From Hyphomicrobiales bacterium (GTDB lineage: Bacteria; Pseudomonadota; Alphaproteobacteria; Rhizobiales; Beijerinckiaceae), in NCBI GenBank assembly GCA_003567055.1, contig PXAW01000328.1, positions 1 to 19,469 of the forward strand: DNA of 19,469 nt, read 5' to 3'. This document shows, piece by piece, positions 7,406-14,854 of this stretch. Position numbers and translations under genes: made by a program. How positions within the stretch are numbered: position 1 is the stretch's first letter; every line of letters begins with the position of its first letter. The notes below the pieces were generated by a model that was given only the letters and a program-made list of their open reading frames with translations, searched no databases and was not told the DNA's origin.

Positions 7406-9004
7406 TCACTCGGCGGGGCGGACCATCATTGCGATGGTGTACTGGTCGACGCGGGGCGTCAGTTCCAGATCGCCGGCGAAGGCCCAGGGGGTGACTTCGA
7501 AGTGGAGCGGGATGGTGGCGTAGTCTTCCATGGCCATGGTCGAGGCGCGCTGGAGGATTTCGCGGCGGGTCTCGTCATCGACGGTGCGGCGGGCCTCCAT
7601 GATCAGCGCGTCGATTTCCGGGTTGGAATAGTTCTGCATGTTGGTCAGACCCATGCCGGCATCGGGATCACGTGTCCCGACCAGCGCCGTCAGCGGGTTG
7701 GCCATCTCACCCGAAGCCGCGCCCCAGCCCGCGAGCCAGAAACCGAATTCGCCCTGGTTGCGGTTGGAGAAGAAGGTCGAGGCGGTCATCGCATCGATAT
7801 TCGTCCGGATCCCGATCCGCGACAGGAACTGCGCCACGGCCTGGGCCACGCGCTCGTCGTTGATGTAGCGGTCGTTGGGGGTCGAGAGCGTCACTTCGAA
7901 ACCGTCACCGAAGCCGGCCTCTTCGAGCAGCGCAGCCGAGAGATCGGGATCGAACGGATCCGGCTCGGCATCTTCGCGGGTGCCGAACAGCGGATAGGGC
8001 AGCAGCTCGCCCGCCGTGACGGCAACGCCGCCCATCACGCGCTCGACGATGGCGTCGCGGTTGATCGCCTTGGAGATCGCCTCGCGCACGCGCACATCGG
8101 CGAAGGGATTGACGCCGTCGGTGCCGGACACGCCCGGGGGCACCTCCTCGCCGCTGTCGAGATGCAGGTAGATGACGCGGTTCGACAGGCCCTGATCGAT
8201 CTCGAAACCGGCCTGGCGGATGGTGTCGAAATCCTGGATCGGCGGCGTCTCGATGACGTCGACGTCACCGGCGAGAAGCGCTGCGACGCGCGCACCCGGA
8301 TTGGCGATCGGGCGCAGGGTGACGTTGTCCCAGGTCGGCGTCTCGCCCCAGAAATCGTCGTTGCGGGTCAGCTGGATACGGTCGCCCGGCACGAAATTGA
8401 CCAGCGTGTAGGGGCCGGTGCCGATCGCCATGTCGGGATTGGCGAAATCGGTCGAGGCCGGCAGGTCGCCCATATTGGCGCAGCCATCGGCGGAGAATTC
8501 CACGCCCTCGCCACCGAAGACCGACGCGTTCAGGATCGCCACCGAGGACAAGTTGGTCGGCAGCAGCGGCGACGGGCCGTCCGTGGTGAAGGTGATGGTC
8601 GAACCGTCGACTTCCACGCCGACGATGTCGCGCACGAAGCTGGTGAAGGAGGAGGGCGAGCCTTCGACCACCGGCACGCGGCAGATCGAATAGATCACGT
8701 CGGTCGCGGAGAACGTGTCACCATTGGAAAAGCTCACGTCGTCACGCAGCGTGAATTCCCAGGTCGTATCCCCCGTCGCTTCCCATTCCGTCGCCAGAGA
8801 AGGCTGGATCAGCATGTTCTCGTCGGAATAGGTCAGCGACTGGAAAATGTGCTGACGCAAAGCGTTGTTCGGCCCCAGATTGTGGAAATGCGGGTCCATC
8901 GAGGACGGCTCCGACGCCAGGCCGATCCGCAGATCGGCGGCTGTTGCGGGAGCTGCGGCCAACATGGCCAACGGCAGGGCTAGTCTGGCAATGCCGTGTT
9001 TCAT
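7406..9004 (-). CDS. ABC transporter substrate-binding protein, family 5 (peptide/nickel type)
   Basis: This 532-residue periplasmic protein captures the substrate for the importer. It starts with a signal peptide, MKHGIARLALPLAMLAAAP, with likely cleavage after ATA near residue 22. There is no lipobox cysteine, so a free periplasmic protein is expected. Family 5 features include SSMDPHFHNLGPNN near the N-terminus, LATEWEATGDTTWEFTLRDD, the FSATDVIYSI region, GTGPYTLVNF and VREAISKAINRDAI. Ligands of this family include di- and oligopeptides, opines, nickel, glutathione and sugars, so specificity cannot be read from the sequence. The ATG at 9004 has an AGAGGAG ribosome binding site. It is the first gene of the operon and diverges from the LysR gene. 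Confidence 0.94.
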   Translation of the reverse strand: MKHGIARLALPLAMLAAAPATAADLRIGLASEPSSMDPHFHNLGPNNALRQHIFQSLTYSDENMLIQPSLATEWEATGDTTWEFTLRDDVSFSNGDTFSATDVIYSICRVPVVEGSPSSFTSFVRDIVGVEVDGSTITFTTDGPSPLLPTNLSSVAILNASVFGGEGVEFSADGCANMGDLPASTDFANPDMAIGTGPYTLVNFVPGDRIQLTRNDDFWGETPTWDNVTLRPIANPGARVAALLAGDVDVIETPPIQDFDTIRQAGFEIDQGLSNRVIYLHLDSGEEVPPGVSGTDGVNPFADVRVREAISKAINRDAIVERVMGGVAVTAGELLPYPLFGTREDAEPDPFDPDLSAALLEEAGFGDGFEVTLSTPNDRYINDERVAQAVAQFLSRIGIRTNIDAMTASTFFSNRNQGEFGFWLAGWGAASGEMANPLTALVGTRDPDAGMGLTNMQNYSNPEIDALIMEARRTVDDETRREILQRASTMAMEDYATIPLHFEVTPWAFAGDLELTPRVDQYTIAMMVRPAE

Positions 9005-9023
9005 GACGATTCTCCTCTGGATC

Positions 9024-9041
9024 GGGACGCTTCGACGTCCC
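9024..9041 (-). promoter_or_regulatory. Short stem-loop in the leader of the binding-protein gene
   Basis: GGGACG (9024-9029) and CGTCCC (9036-9041) form a 6-bp stem around six bases. It lies just upstream of the AGAGGAG ribosome binding site, about 20 bases from the start codon. It could influence translation initiation or stabilise the 5' end, but short GC stems are frequent at this base composition. Confidence 0.35.
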
Positions 9042-9072
9042 TATGATTTTTCTGCGCCAAGCCATCAGTTTT

Positions 9073-9099
9073 TTGCATAGTGTTATTGCATGGGCGCAA
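9073..9099. promoter_or_regulatory. Candidate LysR-type operator in the divergent intergenic region
   Basis: TTGCAT occurs twice, at 9073-9078 and 9086-9091, with a 13-bp phase. The second copy is part of a TTGC-N6-GCAA dyad (9086-9099) containing a T-N11-A core (9087 and 9099), the general form of LysR-type binding sites. It lies between the divergent LysR and binding-protein genes, where such operators are expected. Assignment is by pattern and position only. Confidence 0.45.
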
Positions 9100-9118
9100 C
9101 AAATTGGTAATATCTAGG

Positions 9119-9134
9119 TGGTGTATTGTCACCA
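9119..9134. promoter_or_regulatory. Second dyad (TGGTG-N6-CACCA) next to the LysR gene
   Basis: TGGTG (9119-9123) and CACCA (9130-9134) form a perfect 5-bp inverted repeat with a 6-bp spacer, 40 bases upstream of the chosen LysR start. It could be an autoregulatory site or part of the leader. Its half-sites differ from those of the 9073-9099 element. Confidence 0.35.
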
Positions 9135-9173
9135 TTAAAAATGATCAGATTTTGTAATAGAGGTATGCGAAAA

Positions 9174-10100
9174 ATGGAAAACGAAGAGGATGGCGGGCGC
9201 TCTTCCCGTCCGAGCGTGCGCGAGCTGGAAGTGCTGCATGCGGTCATCACCACGCGCAAGACGACGGCAGCGGCACAACGATTGGGCGTGTCTCAGCCGG
9301 CGGTCTCACGCGCGATCGGGGCGCTCGAGGCGCGGCTGGGGCGCGATCTGTTCGTGCGCGATGGCGGGCGCCTCGTCCCTACCGCCGATGCCTTCGCTCT
9401 CGACGCCGAAGCCGCGCCGATCTTTGCGGCTCTGGCGCGCCTGTCCAACTGGCCGAACACGCCGAGCGTCGGGACGCTCCTGCGCATTTTCAGCACGCCG
9501 ACCATCGCCCATACTTTTCTTGCGCCGATGGTGACCCGTTTTCTCGAGATCGAGCCGGATACGCGCGTCCAGATGGAAATCGGGCGTTCCGATGATGCCG
9601 TCGCTTCCGTTGCGGACGGCACGACGGATCTCGGCGTGCTCGACGTCAAGGCGGCCCATCTCGGCGTGCGGGCCGAGCCCTTCCGTCAATCGGTGGCGCA
9701 TGTGCTGATGCCCGCCAGCCATCCGCTGGCCCAGAAGGAAGTGATTCGGCCCACCGATATCGGTGATTCGCCGATGATCGCGGTCACGCGGCGCTTCTCC
9801 GCCCGCGCGCGGCTGGAGCGCGCCTTCGCAGATGAGGGTGTCGAGCCACGCACGGTTCTCGAATCGGGAACGGTACAATTCCTGCTGGAGATGGTGCGTG
9901 CCGGTGTCGGAATTGCCGTTATCAATCCTTTCCCGATCGCCTATGTTGCGGGATCGGGGCTCGTCTTCCGTCCGTTCGAGCCCGTCATCGAGTATGAGAC
10001 GTCTTTCGTATTCCCGGCGGTCGGCGGGAATCTCCCGGTAGCACGGCGCTTCGTCGATTTCGTGCGCGCCGAGCAGATGTCTCTGGTGCCGGCTTCGTAG
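9174..10100 (+). CDS. LysR-family transcriptional regulator
   Basis: This 308-residue DNA-binding protein has an N-terminal winged helix-turn-helix (about residues 14-72) containing AAAQRLGVSQPAVSRAIGAL, followed by the linker and a two-lobed periplasmic-binding-like effector domain to the end. LysR proteins usually control a divergent target gene and respond to a pathway metabolite. The divergent gene here encodes the transporter binding protein, and an ArgE-like deacylase follows 31 bp downstream. Several in-frame starts exist (ATG at 9141, 9165 and 9174, and TTG at 9126). I chose 9174 because AGAGG at 9159-9163 is well placed and because the resulting N-terminus fits family length. The effector is unknown; an amino acid or acyl-amino acid is an inference from context. 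Confidence 0.92.
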   Translation: MENEEDGGRSSRPSVRELEVLHAVITTRKTTAAAQRLGVSQPAVSRAIGALEARLGRDLFVRDGGRLVPTADAFALDAEAAPIFAALARLSNWPNTPSVGTLLRIFSTPTIAHTFLAPMVTRFLEIEPDTRVQMEIGRSDDAVASVADGTTDLGVLDVKAAHLGVRAEPFRQSVAHVLMPASHPLAQKEVIRPTDIGDSPMIAVTRRFSARARLERAFADEGVEPRTVLESGTVQFLLEMVRAGVGIAVINPFPIAYVAGSGLVFRPFEPVIEYETSFVFPAVGGNLPVARRFVDFVRAEQMSLVPAS

Positions 10101-10131
10101 CCGGCCACCGAAATATATAGGGAGCTGTTAT

Positions 10132-11295
10132 ATGTCCTATGACAGAATCGCATCGATTCTGTCGACGCTGGTGGCGTTCGACACGACGAGCCGCAATTCC
10201 AATCTCGCGATCATCGACTGGATCGAGCGCTTCCTCGCGCCCCATGGTTTCACCTTCCAACGGGTCTATGACGAGACCGGCCAGAAGGCGAACCTTTGGG
10301 CCAGTATCGGCCCGCAGGACAAGTCCGGCTTCATCCTGTCGGGCCATACCGATGTCGTTCCCGTCGATGGTCAGAACTGGTCGAGCGATCCGTTCACCGT
10401 GACCGAGCGGGACGGGCGGCTCTACGGGCGCGGCACCTGCGACATGAAGGGCTTCCTCGCCGTCTGCCTCGCCAATGCGGAACGCATGGCGCAGGCGCCG
10501 CTGACCCGGCCGATCCACTTCGCCTTCAGCTATGACGAGGAGGTGGGCTGCGTCGGCGCGCGCGGCCTCGTTTCATGGTTGCGCGAACAGCCGGTGCGAC
10601 CGCAGGCCTGTTTCGTGGGCGAGCCCTCCAACATGCAGGTCGTGCTCGGCCACAAGGCCAAGCGCAGCATTGTTGCGACGGTGCGCGGTCTCACGCGTCA
10701 CTCCTCTCTCGCGCCGCAGGGCGTAAACGCGGTGGAGTTCGGTGCGCTGCTCGTGGCCGAGATCCGCCGGATCGCGGAGGAGTTGCAGGAGGCGGGCGCG
10801 CGTGATGAGCTCTACGACGTTGGGCATACCACGGCGCATGTCGGGATCATGCAGGGTGGCACGGCGCTCAACATCGTGCCTGATCGCTGCGAAATCCGCT
10901 TCGAGTTCCGGGCCGTCGGTCAGGACGATCCCGACGCGCTCGTGCAGCAGGTGAAGGACTATGCCAGCCAGGTGCTGGAGCCGCGCATGCACGCGGTCGA
11001 TCCCGCGAGCGGCATCGATATCGAGGTCTTTGCCGGTTTCCCCGGCCTCGATACCGATCCCGAGGCGGATGTCGCGACGCTCGCCAAGCGCCTCGCCGGG
11101 CGCAATGATCACGCCAAGGTCGCCTATGGTACCGAGGCGGGCCTGTTCCAGACCATCGCCGAAGTGCCCACGGTCATCGTCGGTCCCGGCGCCATCGCCC
11201 AGGCGCATCAGGCCGATGAATGGGTGGCGATCGACGAGCTGATGAAATGCGATGCCTTCATCGGCCAGCTCATCGATCACAGCGCCCGCGCCTGA
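10132..11295 (+). CDS. argE: ArgE-like M20 family deacylase (acetylornithine deacetylase family)
   Basis: ArgE enzymes are cytoplasmic dinuclear metal hydrolases that remove the acetyl group from N2-acetylornithine or related N-acyl amino acids. The 387-residue protein has all M20 metal and catalytic residues: His72 and Asp74 in GHTDVVPVDG, Asp104 in GRGTCDMKG, Glu136-Glu137 in DEEVGC (general base and metal ligand), Glu164 in GEPSNM and His359 in QAHQADEW. The extended GHTDVVPVDG and DGRLYGRGTCDMKG blocks point to the ArgE branch rather than DapE. The ATG at 10132 has a GGGAG site nine bases upstream. It probably forms an operon with the LysR gene. Because many alphaproteobacteria make ornithine through ArgJ, and given its location beside a transporter, a catabolic N-acyl amino acid deacylase is as likely as a role in arginine synthesis. 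Confidence 0.9.
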   Translation: MSYDRIASILSTLVAFDTTSRNSNLAIIDWIERFLAPHGFTFQRVYDETGQKANLWASIGPQDKSGFILSGHTDVVPVDGQNWSSDPFTVTERDGRLYGRGTCDMKGFLAVCLANAERMAQAPLTRPIHFAFSYDEEVGCVGARGLVSWLREQPVRPQACFVGEPSNMQVVLGHKAKRSIVATVRGLTRHSSLAPQGVNAVEFGALLVAEIRRIAEELQEAGARDELYDVGHTTAHVGIMQGGTALNIVPDRCEIRFEFRAVGQDDPDALVQQVKDYASQVLEPRMHAVDPASGIDIEVFAGFPGLDTDPEADVATLAKRLAGRNDHAKVAYGTEAGLFQTIAEVPTVIVGPGAIAQAHQADEWVAIDELMKCDAFIGQLIDHSARA

Positions 11296-11301
11296 GCCTG
11301 C

Positions 11302-11538
11302 TCAGAACGCCTTGAAGGTGATGATGGTCTTGGTGTCGTCGATCTCGGGGATCGTCTGGACCTTCTCGGCGACGAAATGGCCGATATCCACGTCGCGGTC
11401 GATGTGGAACTTGGCCAGAATGTCGTAATCACCGGCGGTGGAGTAGATTTCCGAGGCAATCTCGCGATCGGCGAGTTCCATCGCGACCTCATAGGTCTTG
11501 CCCAGCTTGCATTTGATCTCGACGAAGAAGGTCTGCAC
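11302..11538 (-). CDS. Stand-alone Lrp/AsnC ligand-binding (RAM) domain protein
   Basis: This 78-residue protein begins MQTFFVEIKCKLGKTYEVA and continues through STAGDYDILAKFHID to a C-terminal TIITFKAF strand. This is the beta-alpha-beta-beta-alpha-beta fold of the Lrp/AsnC effector domain, with no helix-turn-helix. Full Lrp proteins are about 150 residues, so this is a genuine single-domain form, not a fragment with lost sequence that I can see. Such domains form dimers and higher rings and bind amino acids at subunit interfaces. The GTG at 11538 is preceded by AGGAG nine bases upstream. It converges on argE with six bases between stop codons. A role as an amino-acid sensor or modulator is inference. 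Confidence 0.85.
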   Translation of the reverse strand: MQTFFVEIKCKLGKTYEVAMELADREIASEIYSTAGDYDILAKFHIDRDVDIGHFVAEKVQTIPEIDDTKTIITFKAF

Positions 11539-11646
11539 GGAATGCGCTCCTGTTGGTTGGGGGCGGGGGCGCCCGTTCGTGATCGGTGTGATCTAACCCG
11601 TCCGGACGCTGCGGCAAAGCCACTTGTGCGGGGCGCCCGATGATCA

Positions 11647-12471
11647 TCACCCGCCGGCCAGCGCGACCACCCGGCGCGTCATCGCCGAATCGGGATCGGC
11701 CAGCCCGGCGATCACATCGAAATGGTGGCATGCGCCGATCCGTTCATACCGTGTCGCGACGCCGGCTTCGCCCCAGGCCGCGACGATGCTCTCGCTCTGG
11801 CGATGGTATTCCGCACTCTCCGCGCCGCCGACAACGGCATCGAGGACGGCGCCGGGCTGCGGCGGCTGCCAATGCAGCGGGCTCACCGCACGGGCGGATT
11901 CGGCATCGAGGCCGAGCGCCCCGTTGATCGAGGTCGAGACGAGCGGTTCCAGATCGAACAGGCCCGATATCGCGTAAGCGGCGCGCACGCTGTCCGGCGC
12001 CAGATCCGGGTCCTGCGCGCGCCAATCCGTCGCGAGCATGCAGGCGGCGAGATGCCCCCCGGCGGAATGGCCGGCAACAACGAGGGGTCGACCGAGCTTC
12101 AGCAGCACCCGGCAGGCCTCGCGCATCTGGTCGATGATGCCGGCAATGCTGTTGTCGGGGCACAGATCATAGCCGGGCACCGCCACCGAGATGCCATGCG
12201 CGTTCGCACCTTTTGCCATATGGCTGAAATAGCTGCGTTCCATCGCCTGCCAGTAGCCGCCATGGATGAAGACGAGCGTCGCTGCGCCGCGCGGATCGGC
12301 GGGCGTGAACAGGTCGAGCACCGCCCGCTCGCCGGGGCCGAAGGGGATCGGCGTCGGCGGCGTGTTCTCGCGGTAATCCGCCGCATCGGCGATCCAGCCG
12401 GCGATATGGGCGGGATGATCGGGAACGCGGGCGCGGTTGTTATATTCCGCTTCGTAATCGATCACGCTCAT
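11647..12471 (-). CDS. Alpha/beta hydrolase, arylformamidase-like (kynurenine formamidase family)
   Basis: This 274-residue protein is probably a cytoplasmic serine hydrolase of the esterase/formamidase group. It has the oxyanion-hole motif HGGYW (70-74), the nucleophile elbow GHSAGGH (134-140, Ser136), a likely acid in the GGAESAEYHRQS region and the catalytic histidine at HHFDV (249-250). HGGYW and the N-terminal DYEAEYNNRARVP are features of arylformamidases that hydrolyse N-formylkynurenine. No other kynurenine-pathway gene (kynA, kynU) is in the window, so a different amide or ester substrate is possible. The ATG at 12471 is supported by GGGGAGGAA. The gene diverges from the asparaginase gene over a 180-bp intergenic region that contains TTGACA at 12586-12591 but no convincing -10 partner. 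Confidence 0.85.
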   Translation of the reverse strand: MSVIDYEAEYNNRARVPDHPAHIAGWIADAADYRENTPPTPIPFGPGERAVLDLFTPADPRGAATLVFIHGGYWQAMERSYFSHMAKGANAHGISVAVPGYDLCPDNSIAGIIDQMREACRVLLKLGRPLVVAGHSAGGHLAACMLATDWRAQDPDLAPDSVRAAYAISGLFDLEPLVSTSINGALGLDAESARAVSPLHWQPPQPGAVLDAVVGGAESAEYHRQSESIVAAWGEAGVATRYERIGACHHFDVIAGLADPDSAMTRRVVALAGG

Positions 12472-12651
12472 GCTGCTTCCTCCCCGCCGGTTCCTCGGCG
12501 ATCTGTTTTCATGAAAGTGCATGAGACGGGCGGGCGGCGCAACTTCGCGGGTATTGCACCAATCTGGAAAGCGCTTGCTGTCGCTTTGACAAAGACGTCG
12601 GGAACGGGCGCACACTTGTTGCCCTGGAATGATTTGGAAATGAATGGTCGC

Positions 12652-13680
12652 ATGATGACGGATCCGGTTCTGATCGAAGTAACCCGTGGCGACCAGGTCG
12701 AATCGCGCCATTGCGGGATGTTGGCGATCAGCGATGCAAAGGGCGGCCTCGTGGCCGGCATCGGCGATATCGCGCGCCCGGTCTTCCCGCGCTCAGCCAT
12801 CAAGGCGCTGCAGGTGTTGCCGCTGGTCGCCTCCGGTCTGGCGGAGAAGGTCGGCCTCGGCGCGCCGGAAATCGCGCTCGCCTGTGCCTCGCATTCCGGC
12901 GAGCCGGCGCATGTGACAACGGCGCAGGGCATGCTCGCGCGGGTGGGCCGCGACGAGGGCTGCCTCGAATGCGGCACGCATTGGCCGATCGATCAGGAAG
13001 CCATGCGGGCGATGGCGCGGCGCGGCGAGACCCCGCATGCCGGCCACAACAACTGCTCGGGCAAGCATGCCGGATTCGTCTGCCTCGCCTGCGCCGCAGG
13101 GCACGATCCGGCCGGCTATATCGGCCCTGATCATCCGGTCCAGCAGCAGGTGCGTGCAGCGCTCGTGCGCATGACCGATGCGCCGCACGAGCCGGAAAAT
13201 CGCGGCATCGACGGCTGTTCGATCCCCTCCTATGCCGTCCCGCTCGAATCCCTCGCACGCGCTTTCGCGCGCTTCGGCAGCGGGGAGGGGATGCCCGCCG
13301 ATTACGCGCAAGCGGCACGCGTGATCCGCAATGCGGTGGCGCAGGCGCCGTTCATGGTGGCGGGGACCGGGCGTTTCGATACGCGCGTGATGGAAAGGTT
13401 CGGTGATCGCGTCTTCATGAAGACAGGCGCCGAGGGCGTCTATTGCGCGACAATACCGGAGCGCGGCCTCGGCATCGCGCTCAAATGCGCCGATGGCACG
13501 ACGCGGGCCTCGGAGGCGACCATGGCGTGCATTCTCGCGGTGCTGCTCGCCCGGGACGACGAAGAGCGCGCCTTCCTCGATGGTCTGGCGCATGCACCGC
13601 TGACGAACTGGAACGCGATCACCGTCGGGGCTCTGCGCCCGACCGGGGCGCTGAATGACGTGCTTGCGCGTATCCCATGA
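12652..13680 (+). CDS. L-asparaginase, Rhizobium etli type (asparaginase II family, PF06089)
   Basis: This 342-residue enzyme hydrolyses L-asparagine to aspartate and ammonia. It belongs to the R. etli-type (class 3) family, unrelated to the E. coli and plant types. Counting from the ATG at 12652, the residues reported for the R. etli enzyme ReAV fall at the same numbers: Ser48 and Lys51 (RSAIK), Ser80 (CASHSGE), Cys135 and Lys138 (NNCSGKH), Asp187 and Cys189 (IDGCS). The serine-lysine tandem is catalytic and Cys135/Lys138/Cys189 hold a zinc ion in that enzyme. That numerical agreement supports this start over the in-frame ATG at 12640; both have weak ribosome binding sites. The C-terminal FMKTGAEGVY motif is also typical. 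The gene diverges from the formamidase-like gene and ends in a short tandem duplication. Confidence 0.94.
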   Translation: MMTDPVLIEVTRGDQVESRHCGMLAISDAKGGLVAGIGDIARPVFPRSAIKALQVLPLVASGLAEKVGLGAPEIALACASHSGEPAHVTTAQGMLARVGRDEGCLECGTHWPIDQEAMRAMARRGETPHAGHNNCSGKHAGFVCLACAAGHDPAGYIGPDHPVQQQVRAALVRMTDAPHEPENRGIDGCSIPSYAVPLESLARAFARFGSGEGMPADYAQAARVIRNAVAQAPFMVAGTGRFDTRVMERFGDRVFMKTGAEGVYCATIPERGLGIALKCADGTTRASEATMACILAVLLARDDEERAFLDGLAHAPLTNWNAITVGALRPTGALNDVLARIP

Positions 13681-13702
13681 GGCTGCGCGTATCTGATGAG
13701 GC
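13665..13702. repeat. 19-bp tandem duplication across the asparaginase stop codon
   Basis: TGCGCGTATCCCATGAGGC (13665-13683) is followed directly by TGCGCGTATCTGATGAGGC (13684-13702); 17 of 19 positions agree. The asparaginase stop (13678-13680) lies in the first copy. It looks like a recent local duplication that lengthened the gap to the convergent DUF2336 gene. Confidence 0.8.
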
Positions 13703-13714
13703 TGCCGGCGCGCC

Positions 13715-14755
13715 TCAGGAGACCTTGCTGCGCACCTTCAGGAAGCGCATGGCGCGCTCTGAAAGCTCGGCGGTCAGCCCGTCATAGCTGGCCAGATCCT
13801 TTTCGATCTGCTTTGACGGGAGGCCGAGCCGCGAGGCGCGCATGGCGAGAACGTCGTTGAAGCCGTCTTTACCGAGCCCCATCGCCTTGCAGGCGACGGC
13901 GATGCCGCTGGCTTCCTTCTGAAGCAGCGCCCGCAATGCCTGGGTGTTGGGAATATCACTGAACGTGCTGAGAACCTGGGCGAGGTCGAAGGCGCGATCA
14001 TCCTTGCAAAGCAGGGAGACGACATCGTCGATCTCGCGCTTGCCTTCCTTGAGATCGGCGATCAGCAGCCGCACTTCGAGGCGTCGCTCACGGGCCTTGC
14101 GGGCAAATTGCTTGTTCTTGCTGGCATCGATCACCTCGGTCTCGACCTCGGGCGTGTGGGTCAGACTCATCTGGGCGGCGATCTGCAGAACGCGCCGCGC
14201 CTGCGTCGCGGGCAGGTCGTCGGAGCGCTCGGCGAGGTTGCGCGCGACCTGCGTGTCGCCGTCGCTGCGGCTGATCAGCGTATCGAGGCCCCGATCCGAA
14301 AATGTGGCGCCCTCATTGCCCGACACGGTGCGCAGGACCTTCCGGTCGCCGCGCTCGACGAGGACATCGGTGACGGTTTCCGACAGGCTGGCGCGCTCGG
14401 CGATCGCGGCGAGGTGGGCCTGCGAATGGCTCACCGCGATGGCGGCAAGATCGTCGTCGCTCAGGACAGGCGAGAGGCGCAGAACCAGCTGCGCGACCGA
14501 TGCCTCGTCGTCGGTGGCCAGGCGCTTGGCGATCGGATTGGGCAGTTGCGGCTCTGCCGCGACGCGCTCGGCATAGGCGGCGCGATCGTCGGAATCCATG
14601 GCGTCGAGGGAGCGCCCGGCGATATCGCTGTAATGCTCGCTCGCCGCCGCGCTGACGTCTTCGTCAACCAGGAAGAGATCGGTTACTGCGTTCAACAATG
14701 TACGGCGTCCCTCGGAGGAGGTATCCGCAGACATTTCCGACAAGCGTTCGAGCAT
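13715..14755 (-). CDS. DUF2336 domain-containing protein
   Basis: This 346-residue, apparently soluble and almost wholly helical protein is rich in Ala, Asp, Glu and Arg. It fits the DUF2336 family of alphaproteobacteria: helical HEAT-like repeats with recurring SPVLSDDDLAAIA and ASLSETVTDVLVERGD segments. It has no signal peptide or membrane helix. Function is unknown in general; some family members have been linked to regulation of motility or cell-cycle processes, which I cannot test here. The ATG at 14755 has GAGG six bases upstream; a second in-frame ATG lies seven codons further in. Its upstream region carries a TTAACC hexamer (minus strand) resembling half of a CtrA site. Convergent with the asparaginase gene. 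Confidence 0.8.
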   Translation of the reverse strand: MLERLSEMSADTSSEGRRTLLNAVTDLFLVDEDVSAAASEHYSDIAGRSLDAMDSDDRAAYAERVAAEPQLPNPIAKRLATDDEASVAQLVLRLSPVLSDDDLAAIAVSHSQAHLAAIAERASLSETVTDVLVERGDRKVLRTVSGNEGATFSDRGLDTLISRSDGDTQVARNLAERSDDLPATQARRVLQIAAQMSLTHTPEVETEVIDASKNKQFARKARERRLEVRLLIADLKEGKREIDDVVSLLCKDDRAFDLAQVLSTFSDIPNTQALRALLQKEASGIAVACKAMGLGKDGFNDVLAMRASRLGLPSKQIEKDLASYDGLTAELSERAMRFLKVRSKVS

Positions 14756-14854
14756 GATGGCCTCAATTTCGTTTGCTCGAACAGAACTGCCATAAATTGC
14801 TTCACACGGGGTTAATCTCTGCGCTCAAACCTGTCTTCAAGAGTAATTAGTAAC

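Noticed and set aside
7127..8983. A 618-codon open frame on the plus strand opposite the binding-protein gene
   Set aside because: It is antisense to a gene with clear family motifs and a signal peptide. Its translation is Arg/Gly/His-rich and low in complexity, as expected for a shadow frame in GC-rich DNA.
12586..12591. TTGACA as a -35 element for the asparaginase gene
   Set aside because: The expected -10 positions carry GC-rich or unrelated sequence, so a promoter is not supported.
11722..12651. In-frame 5' extension of the asparaginase frame
   Set aside because: The extension is antisense to the formamidase-like gene, which has a strong ribosome binding site and catalytic motifs. The residue numbering supports the start at 12652.
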